Of a DNA stretch of 32,266 nucleotides, positions 1 through 8,248 are shown piece by piece. The number at the start of each line of letters is the position of its first letter. The stretch's first letter is position 1. The stretch lies in NCBI GenBank assembly GCA_934525065.1, contig CAKSYX010000021.1, forward strand, positions 1-32,266, given 5' to 3'. Under the pieces are notes generated by a model. The model did no database searches. It was not told the origin of the DNA and worked only from the letters and a program-made list of their open reading frames with translations. Source of the DNA: an uncultured Eubacteriales bacterium (lineage in GTDB: Bacteria > Bacillota > Clostridia > Oscillospirales > Acutalibacteraceae). A program made the position numbers and the translations under genes.

Positions 1-1191
1 ATTGAAAAGAGCCTTGAAACCTTTTCGACCTTTGTTCTTTCCGGCGCAATCGGAATGATCGTTGAAGGCTACACCGAGGCCATCATAATCGACGCGCGAA
101 CCTATCCGGCGCGAAGCGTTCAGGAGCCCGAGTCCGACAAGGTTCTGCGCGGCTCGCACGAAGGCTTTGTTGAAACGATAATCTTCAACACCGCGCTCAT
201 CAGGCGGAAAATCCGCAACCCGGGCCTTACCGTCAAGGCGTTCCAAATCGGAAGCGAGTCCAAAACAGACGTTGCGGTCTGCTATCTTGAGGACAGCGTG
301 AACAAAAAGCACCTTCGCTCAATTGTCAAAAAGCTTCAGGCGATTGAAGTCTCAAGCCTGACAATGAGCCAGGAAAGCCTGCGCGAATGTCTTGTTCCCT
401 CCCAGCCCTGGAATCCGTTCCCGAAGGTACGCTACACCGAACGTCCCGATGCAGCTGCGGCGTGTATCTATGACGGAAACGTGGTTGTTCTTGCGGACGG
501 TTCACCTTCGGCAATGATTTTGCCAACAGGTATTTTTGATTTTGTTCAGGACATCAACGATTATTATTTCCCTCCGATGATCGGAACATTCCTGCGCTAT
601 GTCCGCGCGGTTGTTTTTGCGCTGTCGCTGCTTCTGGTTCCTGCGTGGTATCTTCTGACGCTTTACGGCGACACGCTTCCCGAATGGCTCAGGTTCCTGC
701 TTGTCAAAGAGCCGAACAACGTTCCACTCATAGCCCAGCTGCTTGTAATCGAGTTTGTGATAGACACACTGCGTCTGGCTTCGCTCAACACGCCGAGTGC
801 GCTGAGCAATTCCTTCAGCGTTGTCGGTGCGCTCGTTTTGGGTGAATTTGCGGTGTCGTCAGGGTGGTTCGTTTCAGAAGTGGTTTTGTTCATGGCATTT
901 GCGGCAATTTCAAACTTCACTCAGGCAAGCTATGAGCTTGGCTACGCCATAAAGCTTTCGCGCACAATGCTTTTAATTCTGACGGCTGTTTTCAAGCTAT
1001 GGGGCTTTGTTGCCGGGCTTGCAATTGTTTTGCTTGTTATTTGCACAACAAAAACCGTCGATGGCTACACCTATCTTTATCCGCTTGTTCCTTTTGACAA
1101 AGAAGCGCTCAAAGGGCTGCTTGTCAGAAGAACTATCCGCAGCCGCGAAAAGTCGAAGAACAAAAACGCAATTTCAATGAAGAAGAACTGA
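1..1191 (+). CDS. spoVAF: SpoVAF/GerA-family spore germination membrane protein (5' end missing)
   Basis: The frame is open from base 1, so the N-terminus lies outside the window; the ATG at 55 is internal. The visible part has the GerA-family soluble-domain signatures PARSVQEPESDKVLRGSHEGFVE and, after it, DYYFPPMIGTFLRYVR leading into about five hydrophobic membrane segments. GerA A-subunit relatives sit in the spore inner membrane; SpoVAF is thought to assist germinant receptors and the SpoVA dipicolinate channel. The LRLASLNTPSALSNSFSVVGAL stretch and the rather short basic tail fit SpoVAF better than a GerAA receptor subunit, but the two are related and the missing upstream neighbour (spoVAE or gerAB/AC) would decide. 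The gene is followed by a hairpin and then by spoIVA on the same strand, so this is a sporulation cluster. Confidence 0.8.
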   Translation: MEKSLETFSTFVLSGAIGMIVEGYTEAIIIDARTYPARSVQEPESDKVLRGSHEGFVETIIFNTALIRRKIRNPGLTVKAFQIGSESKTDVAVCYLEDSVNKKHLRSIVKKLQAIEVSSLTMSQESLRECLVPSQPWNPFPKVRYTERPDAAAACIYDGNVVVLADGSPSAMILPTGIFDFVQDINDYYFPPMIGTFLRYVRAVVFALSLLLVPAWYLLTLYGDTLPEWLRFLLVKEPNNVPLIAQLLVIEFVIDTLRLASLNTPSALSNSFSVVGALVLGEFAVSSGWFVSEVVLFMAFAAISNFTQASYELGYAIKLSRTMLLILTAVFKLWGFVAGLAIVLLVICTTKTVDGYTYLYPLVPFDKEALKGLLVRRTIRSREKSKNKNAISMKKN

Positions 1192-1226
1192 AACGGAAAA
1201 GCTGCTTTATAAATCGACATGTTTCT

Positions 1227-1258
1227 TTGCATGGGCGGGGCATGACCCGCCCATGCAA
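1227..1258 (+). terminator. Perfect 13-bp hairpin after the SpoVAF-like gene
   Basis: A 13-base arm at 1227-1239 pairs perfectly with 1246-1258 around a 6-base loop, 35 bases after the stop codon. The stem is GC-rich (gggcggg core). No T-run follows on either strand, so it is not a canonical intrinsic terminator; it may be a transcript 3'-end stabiliser, a weak terminator, or a copy of a dispersed palindromic repeat. Confidence 0.45.
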
Positions 1259-1328
1259 CATATGAGCACTATAAAAATAAACTCCGTCCGGCATCCGGAG
1301 TCCGGTGTTAAGATAACCGCTTTGTCCG

Positions 1329-1357
1329 TCATAAACGGACTTTTGCTTTCATATGCA
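1329..1357 (+). promoter_or_regulatory. Candidate sigma-E promoter for spoIVA
   Basis: tcATAaa at 1329-1335, then 14 bases, then CATATGCA at 1350-1357 resembles the sigma-E pattern (ATA-centred -35, CATA-led -10). spoIVA belongs to the sigma-E regulon in Bacillus, which supports the reading, but the -10 matches only in its first half. A small hairpin (gtccgt 1324-1329 with acggac 1335-1340, then tttt) overlaps the proposed -35, so the same bases could instead be a short terminator. Confidence 0.3.
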
Positions 1358-1377
1358 TTAACAAAAAGCCAAAGCTC

Positions 1378-1383
1378 GGAGGA
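1378..1383 (+). promoter_or_regulatory. Ribosome binding site that sets the spoIVA start
   Basis: GGAGGA abuts the ATG at 1384 with no spacer, but stands six bases ahead of the in-frame ATG at 1390. This spacing favours 1390 as the true start. Confidence 0.75.
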
Positions 1384-1389
1384 ATGCTT

Positions 1390-2868
1390 ATGACAAGCTC
1401 AAAAATCTATAACTCAATTTCGTCCCGGACGCAGGGGGACATATATATCGGCGTTGTCGGCCCTGTCAGAACGGGAAAGTCCTCGTTCATAAAACGCTTC
1501 ATGGATGTTCTTGTTCTTCCGAACATCGAAGAACAGGCAAAGCGCGACCGCGCAACGGATGAGCTTCCGCAGTCCGCGTCCGGGCGAACGATCATGACGA
1601 CGGAGCCGAAGTTCATTCCGGAGGATGCGGTTTCGCTCACGCTTGAAAACAAGGCGCGCTTCAATGTTCGGATGATCGACTGCGTGGGCTATATTGTTCC
1701 GAGCTCGCTCGGCTACATTGAAAACGAACAGCCGAGAATGGTCAAAACACCGTGGTTTGATGAGGAGATACCGTTCAACATGGCGGCGGAGATCGGAACC
1801 AAAAAGGTCATTGACGAGCATTCGACAATCGGCCTCGTTGTCACAACGGACGGCTCGATCGGCGATATTCCGAGGAGTGAATATGAGCAGGCCGAAGAGC
1901 GCGTGATTGAAGAGCTCAGAGAAATTGAAAAGCCGTTCGTTGTTCTCCTCAACTGTACCGACCCGAAAAGCGAGGGGTCAAGAGAGCTTGCTTCCTCGCT
2001 TGAGAAAAAATACGGCGTCAGCGTAATGCCCGTCAACTGCATTGAAATGAGCGAGAGCGAAATTACCGAAATTCTGCGCCGCCTGCTTTATGAATTTCCG
2101 CTGACAGAAATCAAGGTCTGCTTTGCGCCGTGGATCTCGCGCCTTGAAAAAACACATTGGCTGCGCAAGGAGATATATTCAGGCGTTTTTGAAGCGGCAA
2201 AAAGGATGAAAAAGGTCAAAGACGCGGAAAACTTTGCTCCGGCTGTTTCCGGTGCGGATGACATAACCGGAAGCAGAATTGAAGAAATTGACCTTTCAAC
2301 GGGCAGTGTCAGAGTTTCCGTTGACGTGAAGGCGGAGCTGTTTTACAAGGTGCTGACCGAAAAGACCGGAATTGAAATCAAGGACGAACAGCAGCTCATG
2401 AGCGACATTGTTGAGCTCTCGAACATCAAAAATGAATATGAACGCTTTAAGCAGGCCCTTGATGACTGTCGCAAGACCGGCTACGGAATCGTTATGCCAA
2501 CAATGCAGGAGCTGACGCTCGAGGAGCCGGAAATTATGCGACAGGGCGGAAGATACGGTGTTCGGCTCAAGGCCTGCGCGCCTTCAATACACATGATGCG
2601 CGCCGACATCACGACCGAGGTTGCACCCATTGTCGGAACAGAGAGCCAGTCTGAGGAGCTTATAACATATCTTCTCAAGGACTTTGAAGAGGACCCCTCA
2701 AAAATTTGGGAGTCCAACATCTTCGGAAAATCGCTTAACAGCCTTGTCAATGAGGGCCTGCACAACAAGCTTTACAAAATGCCGACCGACGCACGCCTTA
2801 AAATTCAGGAGACGCTTGAGCGCGTAATAAACGAGGGCTGCAGCGGACTTATCTGTATTATACTTTAA
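1390..2868 (+). CDS. spoIVA: Stage IV sporulation protein A, spore coat morphogenetic ATPase
   Basis: A protein of 492 residues, the usual SpoIVA length. It is made in the mother cell and polymerises, driven by ATP hydrolysis, into the basement layer of the coat on the forespore surface; it is also needed for cortex assembly. The Walker A-type sequence GPVRTGKSS lies at residues 24-32, inside the highly conserved GDIYIGVVGPVRTGKSSF block, followed by the family signature DELPQSASGRTIMTTEPKF near residues 55-75. The middle and C-terminal SpoIVA domains are present, ending in the characteristic GLICIIL. The start at 1390 is chosen because the ribosome binding site touches the ATG at 1384. Downstream lies a structured repeat and a convergent gene, so the unit is probably monocistronic. 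Confidence 0.97.
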   Translation: MTSSKIYNSISSRTQGDIYIGVVGPVRTGKSSFIKRFMDVLVLPNIEEQAKRDRATDELPQSASGRTIMTTEPKFIPEDAVSLTLENKARFNVRMIDCVGYIVPSSLGYIENEQPRMVKTPWFDEEIPFNMAAEIGTKKVIDEHSTIGLVVTTDGSIGDIPRSEYEQAEERVIEELREIEKPFVVLLNCTDPKSEGSRELASSLEKKYGVSVMPVNCIEMSESEITEILRRLLYEFPLTEIKVCFAPWISRLEKTHWLRKEIYSGVFEAAKRMKKVKDAENFAPAVSGADDITGSRIEEIDLSTGSVRVSVDVKAELFYKVLTEKTGIEIKDEQQLMSDIVELSNIKNEYERFKQALDDCRKTGYGIVMPTMQELTLEEPEIMRQGGRYGVRLKACAPSIHMMRADITTEVAPIVGTESQSEELITYLLKDFEEDPSKIWESNIFGKSLNSLVNEGLHNKLYKMPTDARLKIQETLERVINEGCSGLICIIL

Positions 2869-2869
2869 C

Positions 2870-3101
2870 AAAAAAGGGGCTGTCGCATTTAGATGCAGAA
2901 AGCGTTTTCTTTGCCCCGAAGCTGTATGTAGATACCGCGAGTGGGCAAAAAAACGCTTAAAAGAGCAAAATTATTTTCAATATCATCAAGAAGCAAAGAC
3001 TATATTTCATATGAAGCTCTGATTTTGATAGGCCTCGTGAAATATAGTCTTTTTCTTTTTGTTTTGTTCTTTGGTCTGCGCTAAATGCGACAGCCCTTTT
3101 T
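2870..3101. repeat. Inverted-repeat-bounded element (MITE-like or large structured terminator)
   Basis: The outer arms, 2870-2899 and 3075-3101, share the block ctgtcgcatttag / ctaaatgcgacag flanked by A- and T-runs, and extend imperfectly (one C fewer in the right arm, one shift near gcaga). Two hairpins sit inside: 2900-2916 with 2943-2958 (aagcg...gccc, one bulge) and 2995-3009 with 3038-3052 (15 bp perfect). There is no open reading frame of note. It fills the whole gap between the convergent genes spoIVA and yfhO. No target-site duplication is visible, so a non-autonomous transposon remnant and a native bidirectional terminator are both possible. Confidence 0.55.
2995..3060 (+). terminator. 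Terminator-like hairpin downstream of spoIVA
   Basis: A perfect 15-bp stem (2995-3009 with 3038-3052) encloses a 28-base loop and runs straight into the T-rich tract tctttttcttttt. It has the form of an intrinsic terminator for spoIVA transcripts, though the loop is unusually large and it lies inside the larger inverted-repeat element. Confidence 0.5.
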
Positions 3102-3117
3102 GCACGTTTATGAAGCT

Positions 3118-6048
3118 TTATGAACCGAAGATATCATTCCATTCCTTTTCGGTCACTTTTTCAATTGCGGAGGGCTCTTCAAGCGGAGCAAAAACCTCTT
3201 TGAAAACTTCTCCGAAGGAAGGCTCGGGAGAAAAGATCTCACGCTCCGGGCTGTCCTTCTCCGGCGAAGTGATGTCAATTTTTTCAACTGCTTCGCCGCT
3301 CTGTACTGCGGGAGCGGGTTGGGCTGCCTTTTCGTCCCCGTCGTTTGCACCGTAATATACGCTGCAGTCAACGCTGTTGTCGATTTCGGTGAATACCGAA
3401 GCCTTGACCTTCTTTTTCTTGCCGGGTCCCCTGCGTTTCTTGATAAGCATGATTATTGCAAGAAGAATGAGCACCGCAAGGCTGAAGAAGGAGATTGCAG
3501 CGCCCGTCATAAGACCCTGAGTTTCAAACTTGAAGGAGATCTCGTGGCTGCCCTTTTTGACCTTGACGCCGATGAGGGCGTCGCCGATTTTAACGATATC
3601 GTCGGAGGAAACCTTTTGGCCGTCGAGCGTAATGCTCCAGCCCTCGTCATAGGGAACGGAGGTATAAAGGATGCAGTCCTTTTCTGCCGTGAACTTTCCG
3701 GAGAATGCGGTGTCGCTGAAGTCCGTCAGCTCAAGCGTGTTCGCCGAAAGCTTTTTATAGCCGCTTTGGAAAACCTCGTCGTTGATTCTGTAAACGTGGA
3801 GCTTAAGGCTGCCTTCGTCCTTTTCAAAAGGAACGTTGACGGTGATGCTCTGTCCTTTTTCAAAGTTTCCGATGTCGAAAAGGCTGTCCTGAGTGAGGGA
3901 TTTTGTAATCGTTCCGCCCGGCGTGTTGACCGTGATATCCTTTGAGTCTGCGCCGTCAACGTAGAAGTAGACGTAATAGTTTCCGTCTGCCTTTGTGGTG
4001 AGGTGGAAAGTTGCGCTGCCGTCCGCTTCGGAATCGTTCTTTGAAAAATAGAAGTCGCCCTGGTCAAGACCCTCGGTGAAAGGTTCAACGTTCATATAGT
4101 TGATGTATTCAAAGGCTTCGCGAACGAAAACGTCGTTTTTTTCTCCGGTAGCCTTTTTGAAAAAGTCGTTCTGAACCGCAAACGGGTCGGGGTTCGTAAG
4201 GTCTTTTTCAAAGTTCCAGTTCTCAACCGCGCTGTCAACGCAGTAGGCGAGGGGAAGATAATAGTTGTTTGAATACGCCTGGAATTTGTCGGTGCTCGTA
4301 AGGCTCTGATAATACTTGCTGTTGAGTATGTTGGGCGTAGTGTTGTTCACAACGTATTTGATTGCGTGCATGAGGTTATAGACCGGGGTCTGCGGAGCAT
4401 AGGTATAGCTGTTGATGCGGTTGCTCATCAGGCCGAGGTGATCCTCAAGCTTTGCAAGGCGTTCATACGCCATTGAGGAAAAGACGGAAACGCCGTTGTA
4501 GCCGAACCAGCAGTTGTCCATTCTTGTTCTCAGGTATGAAAGCTCCATGCGGTAGAACTTGTCCTTTTCAACCGTGTCAATGTAATCCTTGACCTGACGG
4601 AATTCGTCATAGTCGCCTTCATAGGATTCTCTTGTAATTGAATTCGGGAAAGCACTCACGTCGCAGATTATTACTTCACTGCAAACGCAGATGCAAAGCA
4701 GAACGGCAAGCGAACCCTTGAGATAGCGCTTGTCTTTGAAGACCGTCATCAAAAGAACATAGAAAACGCAGAAGACAAGCGTGAAATAAATCGTTCCGTC
4801 GCCGACATTCTTGCTTTTGATTTTTTCAACGATGAAAACGAAGAAAACGAGAGCCGCGCCTGCAAGGCCGACCTGCCTTGAGGAGAATTCCTTGAGCCTC
4901 AGAAAGGTCTTGTATGCCATGATGAGCAGAATGAAGGAATACATGAACGAGAAGCGGTAGGGCAGATCGTTCGGAAAGTGCATTCCGTGCCAGATATAGT
5001 TGAGGAAGTTGAAGTTGAAGGAAACGTAGAAAACCGCAAGCAGACCTATTGTTGCGAACTTCTCTTTCTTAGAAATCGACTTTGTGAAGAAATAGAGAAC
5101 GGCAAGGATCATCGTCAAAACGCCGCAGTAAACGTTCGGAAGAACATCGTCTCCGCTGCTTCTGATGGTGGTTGAAAGGCTGCCGAAGTGGTTCGCAAAA
5201 AAGTCAAAAAAGGTGAAGTAGGTCTTAATCTCCTCCGGAAAGGAGCCGGAGGTTGCCGAGCAGGACTGAAGAACCTTGTAGGTCGGGATGAGGGCAAACG
5301 CCATAAGTCCGGCCGCAAGAAGCGAAGCGGCGGCAAAGCGGAAGCCGCTTTTGAAAAACCTTTTGACAGCCTTGCCTTTTTCGCAGTCGCTGATGATTGA
5401 ATAATAGATGAAATATATCACTGCAAAGATGCAGAGCATATATGACGTATAGTAGTTCGAAAAAAGCGAGAGCGCGAGCGCACCGATGTAAAGACCGACC
5501 TTTCCGTTTTTGATGATCCTTTCAATTCCGAGAAGAATGACCGGAAGAAGAACCATTGCGTCGATCCACATGATGTTCCAGTAGTAAGCGAGCATATAGG
5601 CGCAGAAGGAATAGAGAATTCCGAATGCGAGCGAAGCCGGAGACTGGCTGTGCTGAGATTTTTTGAGGTACCAGGTGAAGGTGGCCGCCGCAAGGCCCGT
5701 TTTGATAACGAGCATCGCCGCAATCGCTTCGGGAACATGGGAGTGACCGAAGAAAACGACTATCGCGCCTATGGGGCTTGAAAGATAGTTGAAATAGTTT
5801 CCGAGGAAGCAGCTGCCGAGTCCGCTTTCCCATGAATACTGAAGTGAGCCTTTTGAAAAGATCTTGTCATAAAGCTCGCTGAAAAGCGGTCCGTACTGGT
5901 GATAGAGGTCCATTCTGAGCATCGTGTTGCCGCCGAAGGGGAAAACCTGCGTGCAAAGATACACGATGAGCATCAATGCCGCGGAGGCACCGAAAGCGAG
6001 CAGAACAAACCGATTGTCATAAAAGAGCCTGCTTTTTTTCTTACTCAT
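3118..6048 (-). CDS. yfhO: YfhO-family polytopic membrane protein, GT-C-type glycosyltransferase-like
   Basis: A protein of 976 residues. The N-terminal part matches the YfhO family: a first membrane segment near residues 14-34, then MLRMDLYHQYGPLF near 43-56 and YSWESGLGS near 71-79 followed by YFNYLSSPIG, as in GT-C-fold transferases that use polyprenyl-phosphate sugars. About a dozen membrane segments are followed by an extracytoplasmic domain rich in beta-type sequence and a last membrane segment near residues 840-868. In B. subtilis YfhO acts with CsbB to put GlcNAc on lipoteichoic acid; the substrate here is unknown. The start at 6048 is chosen over 6078 because AGAAGG lies six bases upstream and the promoter at 6087-6115 would put transcription onset at about 6080. 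Odd: a roughly 107-residue, basic-then-acidic, Pro/Glu-rich cytoplasmic tail. No CsbB or GtcA partner is in the window. Confidence 0.88.
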   Translation of the reverse strand: MSKKKSRLFYDNRFVLLAFGASAALMLIVYLCTQVFPFGGNTMLRMDLYHQYGPLFSELYDKIFSKGSLQYSWESGLGSCFLGNYFNYLSSPIGAIVVFFGHSHVPEAIAAMLVIKTGLAAATFTWYLKKSQHSQSPASLAFGILYSFCAYMLAYYWNIMWIDAMVLLPVILLGIERIIKNGKVGLYIGALALSLFSNYYTSYMLCIFAVIYFIYYSIISDCEKGKAVKRFFKSGFRFAAASLLAAGLMAFALIPTYKVLQSCSATSGSFPEEIKTYFTFFDFFANHFGSLSTTIRSSGDDVLPNVYCGVLTMILAVLYFFTKSISKKEKFATIGLLAVFYVSFNFNFLNYIWHGMHFPNDLPYRFSFMYSFILLIMAYKTFLRLKEFSSRQVGLAGAALVFFVFIVEKIKSKNVGDGTIYFTLVFCVFYVLLMTVFKDKRYLKGSLAVLLCICVCSEVIICDVSAFPNSITRESYEGDYDEFRQVKDYIDTVEKDKFYRMELSYLRTRMDNCWFGYNGVSVFSSMAYERLAKLEDHLGLMSNRINSYTYAPQTPVYNLMHAIKYVVNNTTPNILNSKYYQSLTSTDKFQAYSNNYYLPLAYCVDSAVENWNFEKDLTNPDPFAVQNDFFKKATGEKNDVFVREAFEYINYMNVEPFTEGLDQGDFYFSKNDSEADGSATFHLTTKADGNYYVYFYVDGADSKDITVNTPGGTITKSLTQDSLFDIGNFEKGQSITVNVPFEKDEGSLKLHVYRINDEVFQSGYKKLSANTLELTDFSDTAFSGKFTAEKDCILYTSVPYDEGWSITLDGQKVSSDDIVKIGDALIGVKVKKGSHEISFKFETQGLMTGAAISFFSLAVLILLAIIMLIKKRRGPGKKKKVKASVFTEIDNSVDCSVYYGANDGDEKAAQPAPAVQSGEAVEKIDITSPEKDSPEREIFSPEPSFGEVFKEVFAPLEEPSAIEKVTEKEWNDIFGS

Positions 6049-6086
6049 TGTTAGCCTTCTTTCTGTTGAGTTGTACATGCCTTCAT

Positions 6087-6115
6087 ATAATACTATATTT
6101 TTTCCTCGAGTTCAA
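6087..6115 (-). promoter_or_regulatory. Sigma-A promoter for yfhO
   Basis: Read on the minus strand: TTGAAC (6115-6110), a 17-base spacer, TATTAT (6092-6087). Spacing is ideal and both boxes match at four or more positions. It lies 40 bases ahead of the chosen start. Confidence 0.65.
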
Positions 6116-6190
6116 GGGCAAAAAAGCTCCGGGCCGAAAGATGTTAAAAAAACTATTCTAAGAAAGGACTTGTACACATATTTTTATAGT

Positions 6191-6198
6191 GGAGGTGA
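6191..6198 (+). promoter_or_regulatory. Ribosome binding site that sets the spoIIIAA start
   Basis: GGAGGTGA, a near-perfect anti-16S match, ends five bases before the ATG at 6204. The in-frame GTG at 6189 overlaps this site and cannot be the start. Confidence 0.8.
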
Positions 6199-6203
6199 AA
6201 GTG

Positions 6204-7181
6204 ATGGAACAATTTGAAAGTGCGGTGTCGCTCGTTTCGCCTGCTCTGCGCAGCTTGCTGCTCAAAATTGACGAAAACGCCAAAAAAGAGACTTGCGAAA
6301 TCCGTCTAAGAAAGCAAAGGCCGGTTGTTTTGTTTGCCGGCGGAAAAAGCCTCGTCCTTAAAGATGATTCCTCGCTCAAAGCGGATGAAGGGAACGCGGT
6401 GCTCTGCTCTGAAAAGGAGCTTGAGGAAACCTTTGCTGCTGTTTGCGGCTATTCGGTTCAGTCCTGCCAGAACGACATTGCAAACGGCTTTGTGACCATG
6501 GCCGGCGGCCATAGGGTCGGAGTCACGGGCACGGCGGTCAGTCCCGACGGAAAAAACGTCACGTCACTGCGCAATATCTGTTCGCTCAATATTCGCGTGG
6601 CAAGGCAGGTCAAAGGCTGCTCAAACGAAATTTTCGGCCGCGTGTTCAAAGGCTCCGTCTGCGGACTGCTCATCGCCGGGCCGCCTGCAAGCGGAAAAAC
6701 AACTGTTCTGCGTGACCTTATATGCCGCCTGTCGTCCTTTGACGGCGGTCCCGGTTTAAAGACCTGTGTTATTGATGAGCGCGGAGAGCTTGCGGCTATG
6801 AAAAACGGAGTTTGCATGAACGATGTCGGAACAAACAGCGATGTGCTGACCTCTTATCCGAAGGACAGCGCAATAACCATGGCGGTCAAAACGATGTCTC
6901 CGCAGATAATCGCCTGTGACGAAATTGCAACCGATGCCGAGGTGCGCGCAATCTCGCGCGGAGCGAACAGCGGCGTAACATTTATCGCAACGGTTCATGC
7001 CTCAAGCCTCGGAGAACTTATCAGCCGAAGGCAGATCGAACAGCTGCTCGATATCGGCTGCTTCAAAAACGTTGCTCTCCTTTCCGGAAAGGGAAAGCCC
7101 TGCACGGTTGAAAATATCTATGAGGTCGGTGAGCTGAAGGATGAAATATACAGGCGGCGTTTTGGTGTGGCTGGCGTTTAG
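6204..7181 (+). CDS. spoIIIAA: Stage III sporulation protein AA, secretion-type ATPase
   Basis: A protein of 325 residues. SpoIIIAA is the cytoplasmic mother-cell ATPase of the SpoIIIA-SpoIIQ channel (feeding tube) that keeps the engulfed forespore active for sigma-G; it resembles type II/IV secretion ATPases. Walker A is GPPASGKTT at residues 159-167, followed by VIDERGE near 189-195 and the Walker B-like IIACDEIATDAE. The N-terminal third carries the family block RLRKQRPVV and GHRVGVTGTAV. It is the first gene of the spoIIIA operon, divergent from yfhO. In Bacillus the operon is transcribed by sigma-E; I could not find a convincing sigma-E promoter in the 150-base gap. It overlaps spoIIIAB by 41 bases. 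Confidence 0.96.
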   Translation: MEQFESAVSLVSPALRSLLLKIDENAKKETCEIRLRKQRPVVLFAGGKSLVLKDDSSLKADEGNAVLCSEKELEETFAAVCGYSVQSCQNDIANGFVTMAGGHRVGVTGTAVSPDGKNVTSLRNICSLNIRVARQVKGCSNEIFGRVFKGSVCGLLIAGPPASGKTTVLRDLICRLSSFDGGPGLKTCVIDERGELAAMKNGVCMNDVGTNSDVLTSYPKDSAITMAVKTMSPQIIACDEIATDAEVRAISRGANSGVTFIATVHASSLGELISRRQIEQLLDIGCFKNVALLSGKGKPCTVENIYEVGELKDEIYRRRFGVAGV

Positions 7182-7638
7182 CGTTCTCGGTGCATTCGCC
7201 TGCGAAAGGCTGTCGCGCCGTGTAAAAGCACTTGAGGGCGTTTTGAGACTTTTGAAAAAGACCGAGCTTGAAATCCGTCAGTTTTCCCGTCCGCTCCCTC
7301 AGCTTGCGGAAATAATCGCAGACGAAGAAAAGGGAGACGGCCTTGCCGCCGAATGTGTCCGCTTTTTGAAAGCGGGAGAAAGCTTTCCTTCGGCATGGCA
7401 AAAGGGAACCGAAAAAAGCCCCCTGCCCTTTAAAGCCGGAGAAAGAAAAATGCTTTCTTTCCTCGGCCGCGAGCTCTCTTCCTGCGACAGGGAGGGCTGC
7501 TTTCAGGTGCTCGAGGTATATTTTGAACGCTTTTCTTCTCTTCTGGAGGAGGCAAAGAGCGCAAAGGCAAAATATTCAAAGCTCTGCCTTTTTTCCGGCG
7601 TTTTTGTCGGAGGAATGATTTTTATTTCAATATCTTAA
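7141..7638 (+). CDS. spoIIIAB: Stage III sporulation protein AB
   Basis: 165 residues, close to the usual length of about 170. An N-terminal hydrophobic segment (residues 5-20) is followed by a helical soluble domain resembling GspF-like secretion platform proteins (LKKTELEIRQFSRPLPQLAEII), with a second hydrophobic stretch at the C-terminus. It lies in the mother-cell membrane and is thought to work with SpoIIIAA. The start at 7141 (GGTGA eight bases upstream) gives a 41-base overlap with spoIIIAA; GTG at 7165, with AGGCGG seven bases upstream, is an alternative that would shorten the N-terminus by eight residues and the overlap to 17 bases. Confidence 0.92.
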   Translation: MKYTGGVLVWLAFSVLGAFACERLSRRVKALEGVLRLLKKTELEIRQFSRPLPQLAEIIADEEKGDGLAAECVRFLKAGESFPSAWQKGTEKSPLPFKAGERKMLSFLGRELSSCDREGCFQVLEVYFERFSSLLEEAKSAKAKYSKLCLFSGVFVGGMIFISIS

Positions 7639-7667
7639 CAATGATGTAAAACAGGATTGGTGAAAAA

Positions 7668-7862
7668 ATGGAAATTGATCTCATCTTCAAAATTGCGGCA
7701 ATCGGAATCATCGTTTCAATTCTCAATCAGATTCTTGTTCGCGCCGAAAAAAGCGAATATGCAACGCTGACAACGCTCATGGGCATCGTGCTGGTTCTTC
7801 TGATGCTGATTCCGGAGATTCGCGAGCTTTTTGAAAAGGTAAAGGAGCTGATAAAGCTTTGA
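7668..7862 (+). CDS. spoIIIAC: Stage III sporulation protein AC
   Basis: A 64-residue protein with two hydrophobic helices (about residues 5-22 and 31-50), the standard SpoIIIAC size and pattern (IFKIAAIGIIVSILNQIL, then TLMGIVLVLLMLIPEI). It is a small inner-membrane component of the SpoIIIA channel. GGTGA stands four bases before the ATG. Its stop overlaps the TTG start of spoIIIAD. Confidence 0.95.
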   Translation: MEIDLIFKIAAIGIIVSILNQILVRAEKSEYATLTTLMGIVLVLLMLIPEIRELFEKVKELIKL

Positions 7863-8248
7863 GCCTTATTTTGAAAATTGCGGCGGCCGCCGCCATCGCC
7901 GCTTTGCTTTCCTCTTTTCTCAAGGAAAGCAGACCGGAGTTTGTTTTGCCGCTGCAGCTCGGCTTTGCCGTTGTTGTCTGTTCGCTTGTGATAAGCTTTG
8001 CTTTAAAAAACGTTTCCGGTGTTTTTGAAAAGTATGTCGGTTCGGTGATACCGAATAACTACATATCCGTCATGCTCAAAGGCATGCTTGTCAGCATCGT
8101 CTGCACCGTTTGTGCCTCGCTTTGCCGCGAGAGCGGCAACAGGACGCTTGCCGATGCGGTTGAACTTTCCGGCCGCGTACTCATCCTTGTTTTTTGCGTT
8201 CCGTTCATCAAGACTGTTCTTGAAACGGCGCTGATGTATGTAAAATGA
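7859..8248 (+). CDS. spoIIIAD: Stage III sporulation protein AD
   Basis: 129 residues with four hydrophobic segments, as expected of SpoIIIAD, a membrane protein of the mother-cell channel complex. The start is a TTG in a TTGA overlap with the spoIIIAC stop; no ATG or GTG sits nearby that keeps the conserved N-terminus (SLILKIAAAAAIAALLSSFL). AAGGAG lies about 11 bases upstream. The weak start and 4-base overlap suggest translation is coupled to spoIIIAC. Confidence 0.93.
   Translation: MSLILKIAAAAAIAALLSSFLKESRPEFVLPLQLGFAVVVCSLVISFALKNVSGVFEKYVGSVIPNNYISVMLKGMLVSIVCTVCASLCRESGNRTLADAVELSGRVLILVFCVPFIKTVLETALMYVK

Noticed and set aside
3319..3945. 208-codon plus-strand frame opposite yfhO
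   Set aside because: It is antisense to a well-supported family protein, has no recognisable domain and no clear ribosome binding site.
6084..6091. CATATAAT as a sigma-E -10 box for spoIIIAA
   Set aside because: It resembles the -10 consensus, but no ATA-type -35 lies 13-15 bases upstream, it would give a leader of over 100 bases, and the same bases form the -10 region of the minus-strand yfhO promoter.
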